DNA of 22,598 bases. Origin: Bacteroidota bacterium (GTDB taxonomy: Bacteria > Bacteroidota > Rhodothermia > Rhodothermales > Rubricoccaceae). The stretch is taken from the NCBI GenBank assembly GCA_022564455.1, contig JADFLK010000002.1:1-22598 (forward strand), written 5' to 3'. The translations under genes were made by a program, and so were the position numbers. Shown one piece after another: positions 1-7,546 of this stretch (its first letter is position 1; the number at the start of each line of letters is the position of its first letter). The notes beneath the pieces were generated by a model. The model was given only the letters and a program-made list of their open reading frames with translations, was not told the origin of the DNA and ran no database searches.

Positions 1-49
1 GCTATTCTTGGCCTTGGAAGGCTTGAGTTGATGGTGTTGCTACACGTAA

Positions 50-140
50 TGCGTAGTGCGTATTCCGTATTTGCGAATCTCGGAGCTTGGTAACGTCACT
101 GATGCGCAATACGAACTACGTAATACGAACTACGTAATAC
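50..140. repeat. Small tandem and inverted repeat upstream of the aminotransferase gene
   Basis: A 14-bp unit (AATACGAACTACGT) occurs at 108-121 and 122-135, followed by a partial third copy (AATAC, 136-140). About 45 bases upstream, positions 51-63 (CGTAGTGCGTATT) match the reverse complement of this unit at 12 of 13 bases, so the segment could fold into a stem. It lies in the 205-base leader before the first gene, where I see no other gene. It may be a degenerate dispersed intergenic repeat; a regulatory role is possible but nothing else supports it. Confidence 0.55.
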
Positions 141-205
141 TGTCCCGTAACTTACTACGCCGGTTCGCACCTTAGTCAGCCTTCAACATTCCGAACTCAG
201 CATTC

Positions 206-1417
206 ATGGAAACCGCCACATCCACGGCCGAGCGCCTCGCTGAGCGCCTTTCGGAGCGCATCCTGTCTGTACCGCCATCGGGCATCCGCCGCTTCTTTGA
301 GATTGCCGCTACGATGGAGGATGTGATCTCGCTCGGCATCGGCGAGCCTGACTTTGTGAGCCCCCGCCCAATCATTGATGCGGCTGTGGCTTCGCTGGAG
401 GCCGGCAAGACGGGCTACACCGCCAATCTCGGCCTCATCGAATTGCGCGAAGCCATCGCCGGCGAGATGAGCCGCCTCTATGGCGTGGACTACAACCCGG
501 CCGACGAGATCATCGTGACCGTCGGCGCAAGCGAGGCGATGATGATTGCCATGATCGCCCTCGTCGATCCGGGCGACGAGGTGCTCATCCCCGAGCCGTG
601 TTTTGTGAGCTACGGACCCCTCGCACAGTTTGCCGGAGGGAAGGTGGTCTGGGTGCCCACACGCGCTGAGAACGACTTCCAGGTGACGGCGGAGGACATC
701 GAAGCCCGCATCACCGGTAAAACGAAACTCCTTTTTCTTGGCTACCCCAACAACCCGACGGGCGCGGTGCTGCGCCGCGAAACGCTGGAGGAGATTGCCG
801 AGGTCGTTCTGAAACACGACCTGTTCGTGCTCTCGGATGAGATCTACGACCGGCTGGTGTACGGCGAGGCCTACAACGCGGGCCACACCTGCATCCCGAG
901 TATCGACGGACTGTGGGATCGCACCATCATGCTCAACGGTTTCTCAAAAGGCTACGCGATGACGGGCTGGCGGATCGGGTTCGCGTGCGCGCCGAAGCCG
1001 ATCATGGATCAGATATACAAGGCCCACCAGTACGTGGTGATGAGCGCCCCGACTATGGGGCAGTGGGGAGCGCTGGCGGGAATCAGGGAGGCGCAGGAGG
1101 ATGTGGAGCGGATGCGGCAGGCCTACGACGCCCGCCGCCGTGTGATCGTGGACGGGTTGAACGCCGGCGGCCTGCCGACCTTCGAGCCGGAAGGCGCGTT
1201 CTACGCCTTCCCGGATATCACATCAACCGGGCTTTCCTCGGAGGACTTCGCCCAGCGACTCCTCGAAGAAGAGCACGTGGCCTGCGTGCCGGGCGACGCC
1301 TTCGGCCCAAGCGGCGCGGGCTACCTCCGCTGCTCGTACGCCAACTCGCTGGAGAACGTGACAGAGGCTGTGCAGCGGATTACTCGATTTGCGGAGCGTG
1401 TACGGGCGGGAGGCTGA
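206..1417 (+). CDS. Pyridoxal-phosphate aminotransferase, class I/II (AspC/PatA-like)
   Basis: A 403-residue fold-type I aminotransferase, the normal length for the family. Visible hallmarks are the N-terminal GIGEPDF substrate-loop motif, the YPNNPTG segment with the PLP-contacting Asn near residue 183, the SDEIYD motif, and the Schiff-base lysine K248 in SKGYAMTGWRIG. The C-terminal arginine that binds the substrate carboxylate is R375 in YLRCSYANS. Such enzymes move an amino group between an amino acid and a 2-oxo acid in the cytoplasm. The AMTGWRIG context resembles the broad aspartate/alanine/N-acetyl-diaminopimelate aminotransferase branch, but substrate cannot be read from sequence. 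The ATG at 206 is the first good start and has no Shine-Dalgarno sequence. The downstream neighbours give no pathway context. Confidence 0.93.
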   Translation: METATSTAERLAERLSERILSVPPSGIRRFFEIAATMEDVISLGIGEPDFVSPRPIIDAAVASLEAGKTGYTANLGLIELREAIAGEMSRLYGVDYNPADEIIVTVGASEAMMIAMIALVDPGDEVLIPEPCFVSYGPLAQFAGGKVVWVPTRAENDFQVTAEDIEARITGKTKLLFLGYPNNPTGAVLRRETLEEIAEVVLKHDLFVLSDEIYDRLVYGEAYNAGHTCIPSIDGLWDRTIMLNGFSKGYAMTGWRIGFACAPKPIMDQIYKAHQYVVMSAPTMGQWGALAGIREAQEDVERMRQAYDARRRVIVDGLNAGGLPTFEPEGAFYAFPDITSTGLSSEDFAQRLLEEEHVACVPGDAFGPSGAGYLRCSYANSLENVTEAVQRITRFAERVRAGG

Positions 1418-1430
1418 TGCGCTTCAGCCT
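1411..1430 (+). other. Hairpin overlapping the aminotransferase stop codon
   Basis: AGGCTGA at 1411-1417 pairs perfectly with TCAGCCT at 1424-1430 around a 6-base loop, so the TGA stop lies in the left arm. No T-run follows directly, so it is a weak terminator candidate, although it could act as an mRNA 3' structure. The remaining spacer up to about 1614 shows no recognisable gene. Confidence 0.3.
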
Positions 1431-1614
1431 CAGGAACTCCCATAGCGAACGCAGTATCATTCTTTTACAGATAGAGAGACGTTCAGCGGGCGCTGGCCGA
1501 GGGCTGACGGCAACGGTTCGGCGCTGTTGCCATCCAGTTCACGATTCTTTGTGATGCAATCGATAGCGTGGTGCGTACGTTTGCAGTCTCAAACTCAACT
1601 CATCCCGGCGGGCT

Positions 1615-2325
1615 TTGCTGCATCGAATAGTCATTCTCTTTCTGCTCGCGACAGGTGCGGTTCTCTGTCATTCTGCATACGCTCAGCCTGGTCAATCATT
1701 GGATGTGACAGACCGTGCGCCGTCGCGTGTGCAGACATTTGGACTTGGTGCGGGATTCGCTTTGCCGTCGGAGTTTGGTTCGCAGCGCCTAGGGCGGCGC
1801 GACCTTCGCCTAGTTATCGGTGCGCGCTACTGGGTTTCCAACAAGGTTGCCATCAATGCTGAAGTAAGCACGACCTCGCTCCCTGCCGAGAGCGTTGTTC
1901 GCGCTCCCTACCGTTGGCGCTATAATGCACTCGGAGTTGGGAACGCAGGCAGAATCGCCCTTCGAGGCGAATGGCACTTCATGCAGCGCGGTATAGCCTC
2001 TTCGTTTGTCGCTTTGGGTGGGTCGGTTGCACACTCATCTTCGGGCCGCGACATCTAACTCGGATGTACCATCATTGGATGCCCAAGCCAAGACGAGATG
2101 TTCTTTAGAGACCATGCAAGCTCAACGGAACTCGGCGCCGATGTGGATTTCGGGCTCGAAGTTCGCATTTTCTCGGCATTGTCGGTTGTGCGTTCTGTTG
2201 GCATTGAGATGAATCACAGCCGTGCCACTATCATGCTGCCGGATTCGCCTGACGAACAAGTTTCAGGAAGCCGTACACGCTTCGGAATTGGCATACCCCG
2301 AATATTCGTTTCCTATTATTTCTAG
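1615..2325 (+). pseudogene. Interrupted secreted / outer-membrane beta-barrel-like protein gene
   Basis: Reading from TTG at 1615 gives a typical signal peptide (hydrophobic run VILFLLATGAVL, then an A-Y-A cleavage site before QPGQS) and a body with glycine- and aromatic-rich alternating strands, such as FGLGAGFALP and LRLVIGARYWV. An in-frame TAA at 2056-2058 (codon 148) stops translation. The same frame then stays open to 2325 and continues in similar style (ADVDFGLEVRIFS, then SRTRFGIGIPRIFVSYYF), ending in the C-terminal aromatic typical of outer-membrane barrels. The likeliest reading is one ancestral gene of about 237 codons carrying a nonsense mutation. A pair of compensating small indels is also possible, because another frame is open across 2006-2212. 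No named family was recognised. The start is uncertain: there is no ATG between the upstream stop at 1564 and the signal peptide. Confidence 0.6.
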
Positions 2326-2344
2326 TTTTCGCACCTTGACTACC

Positions 2345-4975
2345 GTGCCTGTGAATCGCTTCGTTTTAGTCATCCCGCTCATTCTCCTCGCCGCCTGCTC
2401 TCCAACGCGCCGCGTGTACGAGGTCACCGAGGTCGACCGCCCGCCCGATGTTCTGAGCGACTCGCTGGAGATTGAGGTGCGGCGCGCCCGCGTGACGTAC
2501 ATCCGGCCGGAGAGGTCCACGCCTGACGTTTCCCCGCAGCGCTCGGTAGACGTGATCTCGACTGTGCTGGATCTGTCGTTCGATTTTGCGGAGCGGACCG
2601 TCCACGGAACAGCCGAAGTGCGCATTATAAGCCTCAGCGACGGCCTGGAGTCCTTTTACCTGCACGCAGTGGGGATGGAGATTCACCGCGTCGAATCATT
2701 GTTGGAAACAGGCAGAGGCGCTCTTCCGGTCACCTACGCATATGATGGGCTGCACCTCACCATCACCCCGTCCCGGCCGTTGAGATTCGATGAGTCGCTC
2801 CGTGTTCGCATCTCCTACACGGCTCATCCGATGGAAACCAGTGGCCAGAGCGGCCTCTCGTTTTCGGGATTCGGGTTGTACTTCATCGACCCGGAAGGAA
2901 CCGATCCGCACCGCCCAACCCAAATCTGGACGCAGGGCCAGACCGAGGACAACCAGCGCTGGTTTCCCACGTGGGATTACCCCGACGACAAGCAGACCTT
3001 CGACATCGCCCTGACCGTGCCCGATAACATGAGGACGTTCGGGAATGGCGAGATGGTGGAGTCGGCTCCAGCCGGGCCGGGCCTGAGGCGGGATCGGTGG
3101 GTGCTGGATACGTACCCCACTTCCTCGTACCTGGCGGCGTTTGTGATTGGTGACTTCGCGGCCGTGGAAGATGAGTACATACGCGATGACAGTACGACGG
3201 TGCCGCTTCTCTACATCGTGGAGCCCGAATACGCCGACGATGCGCTGCGCATCTTCGGAGAAACGCCGGATATGATCCGCGTGTACGAAGAGGAAACTGG
3301 TGTCCGCTATCCGTGGCCGAACTACAAGCAGGCCGTTGTGCGCGATTTCACGGCGGGCGGGATGGAAAACACTACGCTCACCGTCCTGACCGAGCGTGTT
3401 CAGACCGACGAACGAGGCTACCTCGACTACAACGCGCGCGACCTCATAGCCCACGAACTGGCACACCAGTGGTTTGGAGATTTCACGACGGCGAAGGACT
3501 GGGCCAACCTTGCCATCAACGAGAGCTTTGCCTCCTACATGGAGGAGATCTACCTCGAGGCTGCCTTTGGCCGAGACGAGGCGCAGGCGCACGGCATCGA
3601 GGACCGCATCCGCTACTTCGAGCAGGCCGAGAGCCTCCGCAGGCCCATCGTGTGGTATGGCTATGCGCAGGAAGGCCAGATGTTCGACCGCCACACCTAC
3701 CAGAAGGGCGGGCAGGTGCTCAACCAGTTGCGCTTTGAGCTCGGCGACGAAACGTGGCGTCGCGGCCTCCACAAGTTCCTGACCGGTAACGCGGGGCAGC
3801 CGGTGGAGGTCGATGACCTCCGCGACGCGATGGAAGCGGTATCGGGCCGCAGCCTGCGGAGGTTCTTCAGCCAGTGGTTCTACAACCCCGGCCACCCGAC
3901 ACTCGACGTGGAGCAGGCTTACTTCCCGGGGTCAGACCTCTACACGGTACAGGTGATCCAAACGCAGAGCCGCTCCGAGGAGCCCATCTTTGCCTTCGAC
4001 GTCAATGTGGAATTGAACTACGCGGATGCGCCCCGAGAGCTTCATCGGCTGCGCGTGGTTTCGGCGGACACGACCTTCCGCTTTACCGTGCCCGAGCAGC
4101 CCACGTTCGTTCGTTTCGACGAAGGCAACTGGATTCTCGCTGACATCACGCTGACGATGCCGGTAGAGGAGTTGGTGAAGATGGCCGTCGCTGACGACGA
4201 GATGGCAGGCCGCTACGATGCGATTGAAGCGCTCGCCGCACGCGCCGATAGCCCGGTCGTTCGTGAGGCACTGGTCCGTGCGCTGCGCGATACGCATCCT
4301 CTGGTTCGCCGTCTGGCTGCAGAATCATTGGAGACCTACCTGCGCTCGCCCGGTGTGGCCGAGGCCCTCGTTCAAACGGCGCGGGATGAGGACCCCGAAG
4401 TTCGCCTGGCGGCGATAAATGTACTTGGGGGCACTGAGAGCGACGGTTTGTTGGAGCCCGTTCTGCGCAGTGCGCTCGCCGACTCTTCGTACCGCGTCGT
4501 TGCGGAGGCCGTCGGTTTGCTTGCCGAGCGCTTCCCCGGCAGCGCGTTCGAGGCTTATCAAGCGGAAAGCCTGTTCGAGCTTACGTCGTGGGCGGGCACG
4601 GTCGAGCAGGCGCTGATTCAGGCCGTTGCAACACTCGATGCCGAGGAAGGTGGGATGTACGTCATCGCTCGCGCCGATCTCGATAACCCGGATGATGTGC
4701 GCGTAGCAGCGGTGGATACCATTGCCCCATTGGCGCTCAACCACGTCGGGCTGCGCGGCCCGGCCAGGGAGGCCCTCCGGGACCATCTGGCGGACAGGCT
4801 TCAACCCGTGCGATTACATGCGGCGGAGGGTTTCGGCCTTCTCGGCGTCGATGCTGACATCGAGCAGCTCGAAGAGCAACTCGAACTGGAAAGCGATGAC
4901 GAAGTGAAAGATGCACTCCAGGCGGCTCTTCAGCAAATTCGCGGCCGGGCGAGCGGGACGCAGATTGGGCGTTGA
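2345..4975 (+). CDS. Lipoprotein M1-family zinc metallopeptidase with C-terminal HEAT repeats
   Basis: Starting from GTG at 2345 the protein has 876 residues and opens with a lipoprotein signal ending LILLAAC (lipobox Cys18), so it is probably anchored to the envelope. GTG at 2351 is an equally plausible start; the frame is open further upstream to 2222, but that part lacks any signal-like sequence. M1 hallmarks are the exopeptidase motif GGMEN (338-342), the zinc site HELAH (370-374) with the third ligand E393 in NESFASY, and the catalytic Tyr452 in YQKGGQ. Family members remove N-terminal residues from peptides. After the catalytic part, roughly residues 610-870 form helical HEAT-like repeats (for example VREALVRALRDTHPLVRRLA), a common C-terminal scaffold in this family. 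The start lies 19 bases after the interrupted barrel gene and the genes may have been co-transcribed. The role is probably nutritional or envelope peptide turnover. Confidence 0.92.
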   Translation: MPVNRFVLVIPLILLAACSPTRRVYEVTEVDRPPDVLSDSLEIEVRRARVTYIRPERSTPDVSPQRSVDVISTVLDLSFDFAERTVHGTAEVRIISLSDGLESFYLHAVGMEIHRVESLLETGRGALPVTYAYDGLHLTITPSRPLRFDESLRVRISYTAHPMETSGQSGLSFSGFGLYFIDPEGTDPHRPTQIWTQGQTEDNQRWFPTWDYPDDKQTFDIALTVPDNMRTFGNGEMVESAPAGPGLRRDRWVLDTYPTSSYLAAFVIGDFAAVEDEYIRDDSTTVPLLYIVEPEYADDALRIFGETPDMIRVYEEETGVRYPWPNYKQAVVRDFTAGGMENTTLTVLTERVQTDERGYLDYNARDLIAHELAHQWFGDFTTAKDWANLAINESFASYMEEIYLEAAFGRDEAQAHGIEDRIRYFEQAESLRRPIVWYGYAQEGQMFDRHTYQKGGQVLNQLRFELGDETWRRGLHKFLTGNAGQPVEVDDLRDAMEAVSGRSLRRFFSQWFYNPGHPTLDVEQAYFPGSDLYTVQVIQTQSRSEEPIFAFDVNVELNYADAPRELHRLRVVSADTTFRFTVPEQPTFVRFDEGNWILADITLTMPVEELVKMAVADDEMAGRYDAIEALAARADSPVVREALVRALRDTHPLVRRLAAESLETYLRSPGVAEALVQTARDEDPEVRLAAINVLGGTESDGLLEPVLRSALADSSYRVVAEAVGLLAERFPGSAFEAYQAESLFELTSWAGTVEQALIQAVATLDAEEGGMYVIARADLDNPDDVRVAAVDTIAPLALNHVGLRGPAREALRDHLADRLQPVRLHAAEGFGLLGVDADIEQLEEQLELESDDEVKDALQAALQQIRGRASGTQIGR

Positions 4976-4999
4976 GGTGTCTCCGAACCGAAACAAACG

Positions 5000-5009
5000 G
5001 CGCTATCTT
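5000..5009 (+). promoter_or_regulatory. Promoter-like -7 element before the interrupted secreted gene
   Basis: GCGCTATCTT followed by GA lies 41 bases before the inferred GTG start at 5050 and resembles the Bacteroidota -7 element TAnnTTTG (here TATCTTG). The identical 10-mer occurs again 27 bases before prfB. No well-spaced TTG -33 element is visible, so this rests on the shared word and its position only. Confidence 0.3.
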
Positions 5010-5049
5010 GACCTCTCCAAATCAATTCAACCTCAGTCGAGAAAGGCCC

Positions 5050-5673
5050 GTGCCCAGACCCGTGATAGCGCCCCTCGTTCTCGTCGTTTAGCTTGCACTA
5101 TGCATCGGACCGAATGCACAAGGCAGGTTCATCTCAGATCGTCCGGGATTCCAGGTTGGCGTTGCGTTCTCTGCCGTCGATAACCATCGCGCCTTAGGAT
5201 TTGCGGCCAGCATTTTCTCTGACGGTTTCGAGGTGGGAATGCAACGGACAACAATCAGCGGCGATACTGAGGACGATAACCTGACCTCCTACGGCGGATA
5301 CGTTCTTGGATATCTGGTTCGCCCGACAGAGGAGCGGAGGGAATCGATGGCGGTGGGGCCATTTATTGAGTCGATCAGCGATGGGGACGACAGCGCACTA
5401 ATTGGCGGTGTTCAGCTGACCGGCTCCCAACAAGTGTTCGCCTCGGAAGGAATCACCATAGCGCCGGAGCTCAGCGTCGCCATTGGTGTAGGGCTGGAGA
5501 ACTATGAGGGCTCGCCTGTTACAGGGGCATCATTGTCTATGGGCATTGCTGCTGGTTCCCCGCGAACAGGGCTATTTGTTTTGGATCCCATCATCTCGAT
5601 ATCTGGACAAGGTGGCGGTTTAGGGATTGGACTCCGTGTTTCCGGAATTCTGCCGTTTAGGAGGGGCGAATGA
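5050..5673 (+). pseudogene. Secreted-protein gene with an amber codon inside its signal peptide
   Basis: The frame is coding-like from GTG 5050: MPRPVIAPLVLVV, then TAG at 5089-5091 (codon 14), then LALCIGPNAQGRF and an uninterrupted body to the TGA at 5671-5673. Reading through the TAG yields a classic signal peptide with an SPase-like N-A-Q region and a 207-position glycine-rich protein with alternating strands (GFQVGVAFSAV, LGFAASIFSDGFEVG, LGIGLRVSGILPF), which suggests an envelope or beta-barrel protein. After the amber codon the first conventional starts are GTG 5233 and ATG 5239, which would discard the signal peptide and first strands. It is therefore a pseudogene, a readthrough gene, or a sequencing or assembly error. 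A -7-like element lies upstream. The family was not recognised. Confidence 0.65.
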
Positions 5674-5708
5674 TGAACTGCCGTTGGGCGGTGTCGACTT
5701 ACCCCCCC

Positions 5709-5718
5709 GCGCTATCTT
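5709..5718 (+). promoter_or_regulatory. Promoter-like -7 element before prfB
   Basis: A second copy of GCGCTATCTT ends 26 bases before the chosen prfB ATG at 5745, a spacing that would give a short leader. It resembles TAnnTTTG only in part (TATCTTCC), and the nearest TTG upstream (5684-5686) is 26 bases away, longer than usual. Confidence 0.3.
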
Positions 5719-5744
5719 CCCGCCCATCTTTTCTCCCATCCGAC

Positions 5745-6854
5745 ATGGACGACCTCTTGCAGCGCGTAGATGCGCTCGGAACCTATCTCGACATCGACGG
5801 CCGGAAAGCGCGGCTGGCCGATCTGGAGCAGCTACGCCTCGATCCGTCCTTCTGGAACGACCCCGAGGCTGCCCAGGAAACTGAAAAAGAAGTATCGAGC
5901 CAGAAGAGTTGGGTGGAAGTTTACGAGTCGCTGGCCCGCCGCCGCGACGACATCCTGACCCTGCAGGAACTGCAAGCCGAGGAAGACGACGCAGATCTCG
6001 CGGGCGAAATCGAGAAAGAGGAGAGACTGCTGACACGTGAGGTGGAGGCGCTCGAACTACGTGCGATGCTCTCGGGCGAGGACGATCACCGCGACGCCAT
6101 TGTCACCATCAACCCCGGCGCTGGCGGCACCGAGGCGCAGGACTGGGCCGAGATGCTCCTGCGGATGTACACGCGCTACGGCGAGCAGCAGGGCTGGAAG
6201 GTGGCGCTCCTCGAACGGCAGGAGGGCGAAGGCGCGGGCATCAAGAGCGCCACGCTGCGCATCGAAGGCAACCTGGCCTACGGCTACCTCAAGGCCGAGA
6301 GCGGCGTCCACCGCCTCGTGCGCATCTCGCCCTTCGACTCGTCCGGCCGGCGGCACACCTCGTTCGCCAGCGTGTTCGTCTACCCCGAAATCGACGACGA
6401 TATCGAGGTGGATCTGACGAACGGCGAGCTTGAGTTGCAACGGTTTCACTCCGGCGGGAAAGGAGGCCAGAACGTCAACAAAGTGGAGACTGGGGTCCGC
6501 TATGTGTGGACGGGCGTTCTCTCGAACGGGGAGAAAGTGAAGGTCACGGCCGAGTGCACGGAGGAGCGCAGCCAACTCCAGAACCGTGAGAGGTCGATGG
6601 CCGTGCTGAAAAGCCGTATCTACGGAATGGAACAGCAGATACGGGAAGCAGCGAGGAGTGAACTGGAGGGGACCAAGAAGAAAATTGAGTGGGGCAGCCA
6701 GATCCGCTCCTACGTCTTCCAGCCCTACACGATGGTGAACGACCTCCGCACGGATCTCAAGATCACGGACGTGCAGGGCGTGATGGACGGCGACCTCGAG
6801 CCGTTCATAAAAGCGTACCTGCTGCAGGAAACGAGTAGCGGTACGGCGGAGTAA
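5745..6854 (+). CDS. prfB: Peptide chain release factor 2
   Basis: RF2 reads UGA and UAA stop codons and triggers peptide release on the ribosome. The ATG at 5745 gives 369 residues, normal for RF2, and the protein starts MDDLLQRVDALGTYLDI as expected for the family. The same frame is open back to an ATG at 5670, but the extra 25 residues look non-coding and overlap the previous stop. The stop-recognition tripeptide SPF is at 195-197 and the catalytic GGQ at 240-242, followed by the family-typical region ending WGSQIRSYVFQPY, which distinguishes it from RF1. The autoregulatory +1 frameshift site usual near codon 26 is absent: where many bacteria have CTT-TGA-C, this gene reads CTC-GAC in frame at 5787-5792. 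Expression therefore cannot be controlled by that feedback. Confidence 0.97.
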   Translation: MDDLLQRVDALGTYLDIDGRKARLADLEQLRLDPSFWNDPEAAQETEKEVSSQKSWVEVYESLARRRDDILTLQELQAEEDDADLAGEIEKEERLLTREVEALELRAMLSGEDDHRDAIVTINPGAGGTEAQDWAEMLLRMYTRYGEQQGWKVALLERQEGEGAGIKSATLRIEGNLAYGYLKAESGVHRLVRISPFDSSGRRHTSFASVFVYPEIDDDIEVDLTNGELELQRFHSGGKGGQNVNKVETGVRYVWTGVLSNGEKVKVTAECTEERSQLQNRERSMAVLKSRIYGMEQQIREAARSELEGTKKKIEWGSQIRSYVFQPYTMVNDLRTDLKITDVQGVMDGDLEPFIKAYLLQETSSGTAE

Positions 6855-6883
6855 GACGAATCCCAACACATGCCTCGACTGCT

Positions 6884-7543
6884 ATGCCGGTCACCAGCGC
6901 CCACAACCCACCCCGCACGATCCGCCGCCCCAAGGTCTGGACGATCGAGGATCTGGAACAGTTTGGCGAGCGCATGACGCCGAAGTTGGAGATCATTGAT
7001 GGTGTCCTCTACGCAGACGGTCTTCCTGTTTGGGAGAAGAATCCGAATTTCGATATGTCGCCAGCTCCTAACCTCTTTCATCAGATGACCGTTTTGGCTC
7101 TTGGCTCTTGGTTAAAGGATTGGCTATCGACACATCCTTTGGGAAGCGCTTTCATTTCTCCGCTTGACGTTCATCTGCCAGGTGGGCGTACCGTACAGCC
7201 GGATGTATTCGTTATCTCGAAAGAGGATATGACCACGTACCTGGCTGCAGACGAACCACCGAGCGCGATCCAGGCGGTGCCCGTCTTCATTGCCGAGGTG
7301 CTCTCGCCCCGAACGGCGAACTACGACCGGCATGGCAAGCGTGAGCTTTACGAAAACGTAGGCGTGGGCGAGTACCTGATCGTGGACGCGCGAGCAAAGA
7401 CGGTAGAGCAACATGTGTTGCGCGAAGAGGGGGGTTATGGGCCGGCCGAGGTAGCCGACGAAACGCAGCGGGTGCTTTCTTCTGTCCTTACGGCCGACGG
7501 CGAGCCATTCGGCTTCGACGTGGCGCAGCTGTTCGAGGCCTAG
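6884..7543 (+). CDS. Uma2 / DUF820 family protein, predicted PD-(D/E)XK nuclease fold
   Basis: A 219-residue protein beginning MPVTSAHNPPRT. The N-terminal part has the family-typical WTIEDLEQFGE...KLEIIDGVLY lead. The core has VQPDVFVIS and then FIAEVLSPRTANYDRHGKR, the D...E-x-LSP arrangement of the restriction-endonuclease-like Uma2 family (formerly DUF820), followed by KRELYENVGVGEYLIVD. The Asp and Glu would be metal-binding residues. Uma2 genes are often multi-copy in Cyanobacteria, Chloroflexi and Rhodothermota-like genomes; their biological role is not settled. It lies 29 bases after prfB and ends 3 bases before nadB, so it is probably co-transcribed with both although no functional link is obvious. 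Confidence 0.85.
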   Translation: MPVTSAHNPPRTIRRPKVWTIEDLEQFGERMTPKLEIIDGVLYADGLPVWEKNPNFDMSPAPNLFHQMTVLALGSWLKDWLSTHPLGSAFISPLDVHLPGGRTVQPDVFVISKEDMTTYLAADEPPSAIQAVPVFIAEVLSPRTANYDRHGKRELYENVGVGEYLIVDARAKTVEQHVLREEGGYGPAEVADETQRVLSSVLTADGEPFGFDVAQLFEA

Positions 7544-7546
7544 AGC

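Noticed and set aside
5670..5744. Extended prfB start at ATG 5670
   Set aside because: The extra 25 residues do not resemble RF2, overlap the previous stop codon, and contain the promoter-like 10-mer; ATG 5745 gives the normal family start.
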